Below, one piece after another: positions 36,454-44,350 of a DNA stretch of 64,000 nt; the first letter of the stretch is position 1; each line of letters begins with the position of its first letter. Position numbers and translations under genes: made by a program. The notes under the pieces were generated by a model. It was not told the DNA's origin, ran no database searches, and saw nothing but the letters and a program-made list of their open reading frames with translations. This DNA comes from an uncultured Pseudodesulfovibrio sp. (lineage in GTDB: Bacteria; Desulfobacterota; Desulfovibrionia; Desulfovibrionales; Desulfovibrionaceae). Location: contig NZ_OY761823.1 in NCBI RefSeq assembly GCF_963664965.1, positions 1,684,001 through 1,748,000 of the forward strand, in the 5' to 3' direction.

Positions 36454-37743
36454 CTAGTCCTCGCCCCGTTCGTCCTGCACGCGCTTGGTCTTGGCGAAAC
36501 TGCGCGGCAGCTTGCCGGGTCCGAGGATACTCACGTCGCTGCGTACAAGGATGTTCTTGCGGATTTCCGCTGCAACGGCCTTGGCGAGTCCTTCGTCGTT
36601 GTCGGTAGAGGCCTCGGGCGTACGCTCCACCCGGACAGCCATGTGGTCGAGTCCGTCATGGCGGGTCAGGGAAATCTGGTATTCGGCAGACAGGTCACCG
36701 AAGCCTTCAAGTACCGAACCGATCTGACCGGGGTAGATGTTCACACCCCGGAAGATGAACATGTCGTCGCTGCGGCCCATGATCTTGTCGATACGCGGCA
36801 TGGTCACGCCACAGGAACACTGGCCGGGAATGATCCGGGTCAGGTCGTGGGTGCGGTAGCGGATGAGCGGTGAGGCTTCCTTGGACAGCGTGGTCACGAC
36901 CATTTCGCCCGTTTCGCCGGGAGCCACCGGCTGGAGGGTGTCCGGGTCGATGATTTCCAGAATGAATTTGTCCGCCCAGTAGTGGATGCCGTCATGCGCC
37001 ATGCACTCAAGGCCCATGCCCGGGCCGTAGAGTTCGGTCATGCCGATGATGTCGAAGCTGTGTTCCAGCCCGAGCGCTTGCTCAAACTGTCTACGCATTT
37101 TGGGGGTGTGCGTTTCAGCCCCGAAAATGGCCTTCTTGAGCGCGATCTTGTCCGCCAGTCCCTGTTTCTGCACTTCTTCACCCATGAGGAGCGCCATGGA
37201 CGCCGTGGAGCACAGGCAGGTGGACTTGAGGTCGGTGAGCATCTGCAACTGGATTTCGAGCAGTCCCGGCCCGACCGGGAGGGTCATGGCTCCGAACCGT
37301 TCGCAGCCCAGCTGAAAACCGGCACCCGCGGTCCACAGTCCGTAGCCCACGCAAATCTGTACGCGGTCCTCGACGGTCAGCCCCGCCAGTTCATAGCAGC
37401 GGGCGAACATGTCTTTCCATGTGTCGATGTCGTTCTGCGTGTAAGTGAGAATCTTGCGTTTGCCCGTGGTGCCGCTGGAGCCGTGGATTCGCACCACGTC
37501 GGCCTCGGGCACCGACAGCAGCGGCATGGGATAGCCTTCCTTGAGGTCGTTCGCCGTGGTGAAGGGCATCTGCTGGAGATCGTCGAGAGTCTTGATGTCG
37601 CCCGGTTCAATTCCCTGTTCCTTCATGCGTGAACGGTAGAACGGGCTGCCGTTGTATGCATGGTCAGCGGTCCATTTCAGGCCGTCGAGCTGGATGTCGG
37701 CAATCTGTTCCTCGTTCAATTCGGGAATGAAACGGTGGGTCAT
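36454..37743 (-). CDS. paaK: Phenylacetate-CoA ligase family enzyme
   Basis: This 429-residue adenylate-forming enzyme has the P-loop-like HGSSGTTGKRKILTYT (~88), GMTELYGPGMGLEC (~240), YRTHDLTRI (~305) and the C-terminal hinge MFIFRGVNIYP (~335). These are typical of PaaK. In Desulfovibrio, PaaK-like ligases are common and may activate arylacetates from amino-acid breakdown. It is first in a run with sialidase (two-base gap) and DLH. Confidence 0.9.
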   Translation of the reverse strand: MTHRFIPELNEEQIADIQLDGLKWTADHAYNGSPFYRSRMKEQGIEPGDIKTLDDLQQMPFTTANDLKEGYPMPLLSVPEADVVRIHGSSGTTGKRKILTYTQNDIDTWKDMFARCYELAGLTVEDRVQICVGYGLWTAGAGFQLGCERFGAMTLPVGPGLLEIQLQMLTDLKSTCLCSTASMALLMGEEVQKQGLADKIALKKAIFGAETHTPKMRRQFEQALGLEHSFDIIGMTELYGPGMGLECMAHDGIHYWADKFILEIIDPDTLQPVAPGETGEMVVTTLSKEASPLIRYRTHDLTRIIPGQCSCGVTMPRIDKIMGRSDDMFIFRGVNIYPGQIGSVLEGFGDLSAEYQISLTRHDGLDHMAVRVERTPEASTDNDEGLAKAVAAEIRKNILVRSDVSILGPGKLPRSFAKTKRVQDERGED

Positions 37744-37883
37744 GAGAGAAGGCTCCTTTTTGGCTTGGTGCAGGCGGCGTCCTCTTGTCGTGAGACGGGA
37801 AATCCGTTAGCTCTGAAAAGTGAGCCGCTCAAGCGGTATTCATGCAGCAAAAGACGTAAATCTTCAAGTGTGAAGGGATTTTC

Positions 37884-38669
37884 ATGGACTTCATTCCGCA
37901 GTGGGCTTTTTTCTTCGCCGCCGCCGTTATCGGCCTTGAACTGGGCGGACTCGCCACCATATTCATCCAGCGCTGGATTGACGAACTCCCTATTCTCAAG
38001 CCGGGGCGTTCCATCTGTCCGGCCTGTGAACACAAGCTCTCATGGCGCGATACCATCCCCCTCCTGAGTTTTCTGCTTCTCAAGGGGCGTTGCCGACACT
38101 GCGGCGAATCCATCGGCGGGCAGTATATTCTTGTCGAAATATCCTGTCTCGCATGGTCGCTCGCGCTGGCCCACCGTTTCGGCCCGACGCTGGACTGGGC
38201 CATTCTCCTTATCCTCGGGTGCATGCTCATAGCCGCCAGTTTCATTGATTTCGAAACTATGCTGCTTCCCGACCGTATCACCATCGGCGGTACGGCCATG
38301 GCCCTTGTCGCAAGCTTTTTTCTCGAATCACCGGGCTGGCGTAATGCCATGCTCGGCTCCGTTGCCGCAGGTACGTTCTTCTGGGTGCTTCAGCAGGCGT
38401 ACCGTCTCTGGCGAAAGGAAGAAGGACTCGGGACCGGCGACGTCAAGCTCATGTTCATGCTCGGTGCCATGACCGGCCTGACCGGCCTGCCGTTCACCAT
38501 CCTCGCCGCGACCACCACCTCCCTGCTCGGCACCGTCTTCTTCATGCTGCGTCCCGGAGGACAAGGCATGAAAACACGCATCCCCTTTGGCCCTTTTCTC
38601 AGCCTCGGTTGCCTGCTCTACATCCTGTACGGACAGCAGATCATGCAATGGTGGCTGATGGTCAGGTAG
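37884..38669 (+). CDS. pilD: Type IV prepilin peptidase / N-methyltransferase
   Basis: This 261-residue inner-membrane aspartic protease has a cytoplasmic zinc motif CPAC ... CRHC (~45-75). Two catalytic Asp follow in IDFETMLLPD (~118) and GTGDVKLM (~180), with eight membrane segments. It cleaves and methylates prepilins or type II secretion pseudopilins. No pilus genes are adjacent. The family is A24A, full length. Confidence 0.93.
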   Translation: MDFIPQWAFFFAAAVIGLELGGLATIFIQRWIDELPILKPGRSICPACEHKLSWRDTIPLLSFLLLKGRCRHCGESIGGQYILVEISCLAWSLALAHRFGPTLDWAILLILGCMLIAASFIDFETMLLPDRITIGGTAMALVASFFLESPGWRNAMLGSVAAGTFFWVLQQAYRLWRKEEGLGTGDVKLMFMLGAMTGLTGLPFTILAATTTSLLGTVFFMLRPGGQGMKTRIPFGPFLSLGCLLYILYGQQIMQWWLMVR

Positions 38670-38759
38670 GGAAAGGAGAAGGGGAAGCCGCCTTTGGCGG
38701 ATTGGTTGGAAGATTTTGCCTCCGGCGGCTCAAGGCCGAGGGCCTTAAGAATCCCGATT

Positions 38760-38948
38760 CGCCTTCGGCGGGTGCGTTGGCAGGGGGATGAGGTGTGTGG
38801 GACCGGGAAACCGCGTTTCAAAGAAATCGCGCCGGACAGTTGCAAAAGTTTAAAAGCAACTGACCGGCGCGATTTCTTTGGAACAGGGTCCACGCCACGT
38901 GGACCGGCGGGAGTAGCGCGGAGAATTGTCGTGGTGGCGTTTGTTATA
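38760..38948. repeat. Dispersed non-coding repeat, copy A
   Basis: The block contains a long hairpin (38814-38843 with 38855-38884, built on AAGAAATCGCGCCGG). Flanks (CGGCGGGTGCGTTGG on the left, GGGAGTAGCGCG on the right) also match the block at 49539-49726, in the same order and spacing. Confidence 0.8.
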
Positions 38949-39005
38949 TTGAAGGTGTTTAGATTTTAAGTAAGGGATTTAGTTTTTAATCCCCCCCCCC
39001 CCTAC

Positions 39006-39082
39006 GTTTTGAGCCGGAAAAAATGGCTGTCATTGTTTCGTGAAACCGCACGAAAAATGATCCATTTTTTCTGGCTCAAAAC
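39006..39082. repeat. Long imperfect hairpin (possible terminator)
   Basis: GTTTTGAGCC-GGAAAAAATGG faces CCATTTTTTC-TGGCTCAAAAC, with a second inner stem TTTCGTG/CACGAAA. It spans 77 bases and lies about 150 bases beyond the stop of the Crp/Fnr gene, outside any coding frame. Confidence 0.7.
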
Positions 39083-39229
39083 GTTCTCGGCGCAAGCCCG
39101 CCGAAGGCGCACCGGGATTCCAAAGGCCCTCGGCCTTTGGCGAGTCCAGAGCAGCGCTCTGGTCTCTCTGAAAGGGGCCATGCGGCAGCAGCCCCGCAGG
39201 GCCGCCGGAGGCATGCCCTTCCGTCGTAT

Positions 39230-39904
39230 TCAGCTGTCAGCGAGGGAAAGTCCGTTGCGGTCGAGTATCTGAATGGTTTTCCCGCTGGCGGAAATTGTTT
39301 GTTCGCGATTGAATTTCTGGATGATGCGCGACAGTGTTTCCGGTGAAGTTCCCACTATTTTTGCCAGCTCCCGGTGGGAAACCGGAAGGGTGAAGGAGTC
39401 GCCCGGTTTTGGGCTGAAACAGGACTCCGCATGGAGAAGGAAGCTGGCTACCCGCTCCCGCGTTCCGTGCAGTGCGAGAGATTCGACAAGGTTCATTGCG
39501 TCCAGAAGTCTCCCTGCCAGTGTCTGCATGATCTTGAGCAATAACAGCGGTTCCCTGCGGGCAAGGTCTTCCATGTCCGGGGCGGGGATTTTCGCTACCA
39601 GACTTTTTTCCAGTGCAGTGACGTTGACGGGGTAGGGCCTGTCGGCAAAAGCAGTGCAGAAACAGAACGGCTGCCCTTTCTCCACCAGATAGAGAATCTG
39701 CTCCCTGCCTTCCGGTGTGCTGCGGAAAATCTTCACGCGTCCGGACTGTACGATGAAGAATGCCTGAATATTGTCGGACTGGCTGATGATCCGTTCTCCG
39801 GCTGCAAACGTCTTCATGTGCGCCCTGTCCGCCAAGGCCCTGACCGCGTCATCGTCAAGATCGGTAAAGAGGGATATCTGCCGCAACTGTTCAAAATTAC
39901 CCAT
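39230..39904 (-). CDS. Crp/Fnr-family transcription regulator
   Basis: This 224-residue protein has an N-terminal cyclic-nucleotide-like sensor barrel (ERIISQSDNIQAFFIVQSGRVKIF, ~35-60) and a C-terminal winged helix-turn-helix SHRELAKIVGTSPETLSRII (~175-195). It lacks the FNR N-terminal Cys cluster; single Cys residues occur in CFCTAFADRP (~80). The start at 39904 is preferred over a TTG 12 codons upstream. It is divergent from the ferredoxin-NrfD-cytochrome operon, with a TTGA-N6-TCAA box in between, so it probably controls that operon and itself. Signal is unknown. Confidence 0.88.
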   Translation of the reverse strand: MGNFEQLRQISLFTDLDDDAVRALADRAHMKTFAAGERIISQSDNIQAFFIVQSGRVKIFRSTPEGREQILYLVEKGQPFCFCTAFADRPYPVNVTALEKSLVAKIPAPDMEDLARREPLLLLKIMQTLAGRLLDAMNLVESLALHGTRERVASFLLHAESCFSPKPGDSFTLPVSHRELAKIVGTSPETLSRIIQKFNREQTISASGKTIQILDRNGLSLADS

Positions 39905-39926
39905 GGAATTATTTTTTCCATAAAAA

Positions 39927-39968
39927 TTGACTATTATCAATGCCCCTAAATGGGTATTCCCCTATACT
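39927..39968 (+). promoter_or_regulatory. Fnr/Crp-type box and -10 of the cytochrome operon promoter
   Basis: TTGACTATTATCAA (39927-39940) is a TTGA-N6-TCAA palindrome. TATACT at 39963-39968 is a good -10 and no -35 is present. A start near 39975 would put the box centre at about -41.5, the classic class II activator position. A further palindrome TCAATTAACTGATTGA lies at 39982-39997. Confidence 0.65.
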
Positions 39969-40014
39969 TTGTGCGTGAATATCAATTAACTGATTGAAAT
40001 ATTGGAGGTTACTG

Positions 40015-40923
40015 ATGGCACTTTCGCGTAGAGGGTTTTTGGGCGCAATGGGCGCAATGGGGGCGGCTGCAGCCGTGCCGAAAAATGCGGAGGCATGGAA
40101 GTCCAAGGCACCGCCTGATCCCTACGGATGCCTTGTGGATTTGACCCGTTGCGTTGGCTGCCGCAAGTGTGAACAGGCCTGTAACGAAGTGAACAAACTT
40201 CCCGAGCCTGCAGTGAAGTTCGACGACTTGACGATTCTGGACGCCAAGCGGCGGCCTGACGACAAAGCCTTCACCGTAGTCAACAGATACTACTCCGGAC
40301 GTATCGACGACAGGGACAAACTGGTGCCGACCTACGTAAAGGTGCAATGCATGCATTGTCAGGACCCGGCATGCGTTTCCGCCTGCATTACCGGGGCGTT
40401 GACCAAGAAGGACAACGGGGCTGTGCATTATGACGTCACCAAGTGTATCGGCTGCCGCTACTGCATGGCGGCCTGTCCGTTTGAGATTCCGGCGTACGAA
40501 TATGACGAACCGATCACGCCTCGGGTGCGCAAGTGTACTTTCTGCTATGAGCGCGTTGAAAAGGAGGGGGGCAAACCGGGGTGTGCATCCATTTGTCCGG
40601 TCGAGGCAATCACCTTCGGCAAGCGCTCGGAGCTGCTTTCCCTTGCCAAGGGCCGAATCGAAAAGGACCCCGGCAAGTACGTCGATCATGTTTACGGCGA
40701 GAAGGAAGTGGGTGGGACAAGCTGGCTCTATATTTCCGGCGTGGATTTCGAAAGGGTCGGGTTCAAGAAGATGCCGTACCAGCCCATGCCCGGTGTGACG
40801 GAGACCATCCAGAGTTCACTTTTCAGCTATCTCTGGTCGCCGCTGGCCCTGTTCGGTGTACTGGGAGCCGTCATGGGCTTCACCAGCCGCCAGCCGGAAA
40901 AGGAGGAAGGCCATGACACATAA
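40015..40923 (+). CDS. Tat-exported four-cluster ferredoxin subunit (HybA/HmcB-like)
   Basis: This 302-residue protein begins with a Tat signal ([15 protein letters not shown]). Four [4Fe-4S] motifs follow: [16 protein letters not shown] (~45), [16 protein letters not shown] (~112), [16 protein letters not shown] (~145) and [22 protein letters not shown] (~170). A C-terminal membrane anchor ([15 protein letters not shown], ~275) is present. It should transfer electrons on the periplasmic face between the multiheme cytochrome and the NrfD-like subunit. The start at 40015 has GGAGG. The gene overlaps the next by 11 bases. Confidence 0.92.
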   Translation: MALSRRGFLGAMGAMGAAAAVPKNAEAWKSKAPPDPYGCLVDLTRCVGCRKCEQACNEVNKLPEPAVKFDDLTILDAKRRPDDKAFTVVNRYYSGRIDDRDKLVPTYVKVQCMHCQDPACVSACITGALTKKDNGAVHYDVTKCIGCRYCMAACPFEIPAYEYDEPITPRVRKCTFCYERVEKEGGKPGCASICPVEAITFGKRSELLSLAKGRIEKDPGKYVDHVYGEKEVGGTSWLYISGVDFERVGFKKMPYQPMPGVTETIQSSLFSYLWSPLALFGVLGAVMGFTSRQPEKEEGHDT

Positions 40924-42076
40924 ACCGCAACCGCTCGACCGGCCTTTCTGGACTCCGGGCGTTCTGGTCATGCTGGCGTTCATGGGGGCCGGGGCCCTGA
41001 CTCTGGTGGTCCGTTATACCTACGGCTTGAGCGCCGTGACGAACCTGAACAACCATTATCCGTGGGGAATATGGATCGGCCTTGACGTGGCGTCCGGCGT
41101 CGCCCTGGCTGCCGGCGGTTTCACCACCGCTTTTCTGGCCCACATCCTGGGCCGCCACTATTACGAGGCCGTCACCCGTCCGGCCCTGCTGACCGCGGCC
41201 CTCGGTTATACATTCGTGGCCCTTGCGGTCTTTGTGGACATCGGGCGGTCATGGGCCATCTGGAAACCCGTTTTCTACCAGAATCACAACTCGGCCCTTT
41301 TTGAAGTAGCCATGTGCGTCATGGCCTATGTCACCGTTCTCTGGATCGAATTCATTCCGGTTCTGGCGGAAAGGCTTGGAAAGAGGATTCCTCTTCTTGC
41401 CTTTCTCAACCGCATTCTGGACAAGACCATGTGGGTATTCATCATCCTTGGCGTGGTGCTGTCCTGCATGCATCAGTCCAGCCTCGGAACGCTGCTTGTC
41501 ATCGCTCCGACCAAGGTGTCCGAACTGTGGTACACGCCGTTCATGCCGCTGTTGTTCCTGACGTCGGCCTTTGCGGTGGGGTACCCCATGGTCGTTGTGG
41601 AAACGACCATTGCCACGTCGTCCCTGAAGCTTGAGTCGGAGATGAACGTCCTGACGCCGCTTTCCCGGATCACCGTTCTGCTGCTGGGAATATACATGAC
41701 CCTCAAGCTGGGTGACCTGATCTACCGGGGGGCCTATGTGACCCTGCTTGACGGATCGGCCCAGAGCAATTCCTTCCTGATAGAAGTCGGTCTGGGCGTT
41801 GTCATACCGTGGATCATGCTGTTGTTTCCGGCGGTTCGCCGGTCCCGGCGGCTCCTGTTTGTTGCGGCATCCATGATTGTCGCGGGAGTGATGCTGAACC
41901 GTTTCAATGTGTTCGTGGTTTCGTTCAAGGCGCCGTTTGCGAGTCATCCGTATTATCCGGCAATTGGCGAGATTCTTGTCACGGCGGGAGCCGTGGCCAC
42001 GATATTCTTCCTGTACCGGGTGTTTGTGACCCATTTCCCGGTGCTTTCCGCCCAAAAACAGGAGGTTTCCCAATGA
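40913..42076 (+). CDS. NrfD/HybB-type quinone-interacting membrane subunit
   Basis: This 387-residue protein has about ten membrane helices. It opens with [30 protein letters not shown] and [23 protein letters not shown], typical of HybB/HmcC. Such subunits lack heme and exchange electrons and protons with menaquinone. The start at 40913 overlaps the ferredoxin gene and has AAGGAGG. The stop overlaps the cytochrome start (ATGA). The module therefore links periplasmic redox chemistry to the quinone pool. Confidence 0.92.
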   Translation: MTHKPQPLDRPFWTPGVLVMLAFMGAGALTLVVRYTYGLSAVTNLNNHYPWGIWIGLDVASGVALAAGGFTTAFLAHILGRHYYEAVTRPALLTAALGYTFVALAVFVDIGRSWAIWKPVFYQNHNSALFEVAMCVMAYVTVLWIEFIPVLAERLGKRIPLLAFLNRILDKTMWVFIILGVVLSCMHQSSLGTLLVIAPTKVSELWYTPFMPLLFLTSAFAVGYPMVVVETTIATSSLKLESEMNVLTPLSRITVLLLGIYMTLKLGDLIYRGAYVTLLDGSAQSNSFLIEVGLGVVIPWIMLLFPAVRRSRRLLFVAASMIVAGVMLNRFNVFVVSFKAPFASHPYYPAIGEILVTAGAVATIFFLYRVFVTHFPVLSAQKQEVSQ

Positions 42077-44235
42077 TGAGGAATATTATCGGGTGGTTGG
42101 CGTTCGCCGCAGTTGCCGTTGCTCTGGGAACGGTCGCTCCCTCATGGGCTGCGGTGGCTCCCGGCGCAGACGCCAAGCCCGTCGCAAAGTCCCGCAAGGA
42201 CAGGACGCCCAAGCCTGACGGCTGGGTGGCTCCCGATCAGGCCGCAGCCGAGGAACTGGCCCGGAAGAAATATCCGTATGTCAAGGACGTTCTGATGGAG
42301 GACCTGCCCCTCCGCCAGCAGAGGCTCCGCAAGCTGGGCATAAGTTTCAAGGACATCAAGCATAGCTATATTCTCCTCAACAGTCCGTATGTGAACTCGT
42401 ACGACCACAAGTATGGGCCAGTCCGGTTCATGCATTCGAAGCATGCCGCCTCTCTGGAGGGCGATTGCGCGGCCTGCCATCATTACCGTCCGGCGGACCC
42501 CAACGCCCAGGAAATGACCGCCTGCCGTTCCTGCCATCAGGAAGGCAGTGTGGAAAAAGGGAGTGAACGCATAGGCCTCAAGGCCGCCTACCATATGCAG
42601 TGTATGGACTGTCACGAAAAGATGAAGCGGGGGCCTGTCAGCTGCGAGGGGTGCCATGACAAGCGTTCCGTGGACCACAGGGAACTGGTCAAGCTGCCGG
42701 ATAACCCCAAGCCCCAGCAAGTGACTGCGGAATGCCTTCGCTGCCACAAGGATGCGGGCGAGGATATGCTGACCACGGCTCATTGGCTGTGGCGTGGGCC
42801 GTCTCCCTATACAACCGAACACAGAAAGAGCGTCATGTCAGGCAAGGGGACCACGACGCTCAACAATTTCTGAATATCCCCCATCAGCAACGAGGCTCGT
42901 TGCACATCATGCCATGCGGGATACGGTTGGAAGGATGCTTCCTTTGATTTCAGCAATATGAACAACATCGACTGCCTTGTGTGTCACGACACGACGGGCA
43001 GCTACAAGAAGGCTCCGCCCAAGGCGGGCATGCCCGATCCTTCGACAGACCTGAATTATGTGGCCAAAAACGTGGGCCCCACGAGCCGCAAGACATGCGG
43101 TACCTGCCACTTCAGTGGCGGAGGCGGCGATGCGGTCAAACATGCGGACATGTGTTCAGAGCTTTTCTGGCCCAGCCGGAAGTGTGACATCCACATGGGA
43201 GGCTATGACTTCTCTTGCGTTGAGTGCCACAAGACCCGCAACCACAAGATATCCGGACGTTCCACGTCCGCACCCGTAGCGGAAGGGTCGCGCGCCTGCG
43301 AGGACTGCCATACCACCAAGCCGCATTACGGCGAAAGCCTGCTGGATCATCATCTGAACATGCATTGCGACACGGTGGCCTGCAACACGTGCCACTCGCC
43401 CATCTATTCCAAGTGCGCCGCCACCAAGACATGGTGGGACTGGTCCACCGCCGGGGACAAGAACCGGAAGGTGAACAAGGACAAGTACGGCAAGGACGAC
43501 TACAACTGGAAGAAGGGTTCCTTCCGCTGGAAAGAGTCTGCAAAACCCCAGTATGCTTGGTACAACGGGTTTATCAAGCGGCTGCTGCTTGGTGATCCCA
43601 TTGATGCGGACGCCGATGGTTTCATGCCGGGGGATACGCTGACGGATGAGGAGAAGATGAAGCTCAAGCGGACTTGCATTACCGAGCCCATCGGCTCCAT
43701 CGAGGACCCTCATTCGCGGATTACGCCGTTCAAGGTCATGTCCGGAATTCAGCCTGTCGATGCCAAGCATCGGTATTTCCTGATTCCGCACCTGTATCCC
43801 TACAACAAGGATGACAAGAACGCCTACTGGAAGGGCGCAGACTGGCAGAAGGCCATAGCCGAAGGAATGAAAAAGGCCGGTCTCCCCTACAGTGGAGACT
43901 ACATGTGGGTTGCCACGGATATGTATTGGCGCATCGAACATGAGGTCATGCCCAAGGACGGCGCTCTTTCCTGCGTGCATTGCCATGAGAGCCTCAAGGG
44001 CGACAGGACCTGTGACCGCTGCCATCAGGATTCACGAAACGTCAAGTTCAAGGAATTGGTTGAAAAGGGAACCGATTTCGAATTGCTGAAGGTCATGGGG
44101 CGCGACGTTGATGAATTGATCGGCACCACCGATTACATCGACTTCAGGAAACTCGGCTATAAGGGGGACCCCATCCTGCACGGCGGGCGTTTCAAGAAGC
44201 TCCCGCTCGGGTATACGAGGACTGGCACCAAGTAA
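42073..44235 (+). CDS. 13-heme cytochrome c, octaheme tetrathionate-reductase family, with in-frame UGA (selenocysteine)
   Basis: Read through the TGA at 42871-42873, the frame gives 720 residues with a Sec signal peptide (IGWLAFAAVAVALGTVAPSWA). Five CXXCH motifs precede the UGA: four in a c3-like cluster (CAACH ~132, CRSCH, CMDCH, CEGCH), then CLRCH (~221). Eight follow: CTSCH, CLVCH, CGTCH, CVECH, CEDCH, CNTCH, CVHCH and CDRCH. The region NNF-U-ISPISNEARCTSCHAGYGW and the later TKTWWDWSTAGD match the octaheme tetrathionate-reductase family, where I recall Cys at the U position. A bSECIS-like hairpin follows the UGA. The downstream half alone would lack a signal and CTSCH. AGGAGG precedes the start. 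Confidence 0.82.
42871..42903 (+). other. Candidate selenocysteine UGA and bSECIS hairpin in the multiheme cytochrome
   Basis: UGA is at 42871-42873. GCAACGA (42887-42893) pairs perfectly with TCGTTGC (42897-42903). The 3-base loop GGC begins 20 bases after the UGA, inside the 16-37 window and with G first, like the fdhA element of this window. Confidence 0.72.
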
Positions 44236-44258
44236 CCTATTGGAGAAACCGTCAACAG

Positions 44259-44297
44259 GCGCTCCGGGGCAGACAGCTCCGGGGCGCTTTTCGTTTG
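44259..44297 (+). terminator. Intrinsic terminator of the cytochrome operon
   Basis: GCGCTCCGGGGC pairs with GCTCCGGGGCGC through 12 bp including G-U pairs (44259-44287) and is followed by TTTTCGTTT. It lies 23 bases after the cytochrome stop. Confidence 0.85.
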
Positions 44298-44350
44298 GAT
44301 TCCGGACGGGAAGTTTTCCGGCGATGGCGCGGTGCCTTCCGGCTGGGACC

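Larger units (their letters stand above)
38670..39229. other. Non-coding region with repeats between pilD and the Crp/Fnr gene
   Basis: These 560 bases hold a mini-hairpin (GCCGCC/GGCGG, 38687-38698), the dispersed repeat copy at 38760-38948, an 11-base C homopolymer (38992-39002), a long imperfect hairpin at 39006-39082, and another relic of the CGCCGAAGGCG/AAAGGCC repeat at 39098-39150. No gene is seen. Confidence 0.7.

Noticed and set aside
35114..36457. 447-codon plus-strand frame across the sialidase gene
   Set aside because: It is the mirror of the sialidase, which has clear Asp boxes on the other strand.
38992..39002. Run of 11 C as a phase-variation tract
   Set aside because: It lies in non-coding sequence between two genes and not next to a promoter that I can see. 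It may vary, but nothing shows it switches a gene.
42958..44235. Separate downstream cytochrome gene starting after the UGA
   Set aside because: A start at 42958 would lose the CTSCH heme site and have no signal peptide, so it cannot be an independent periplasmic cytochrome.
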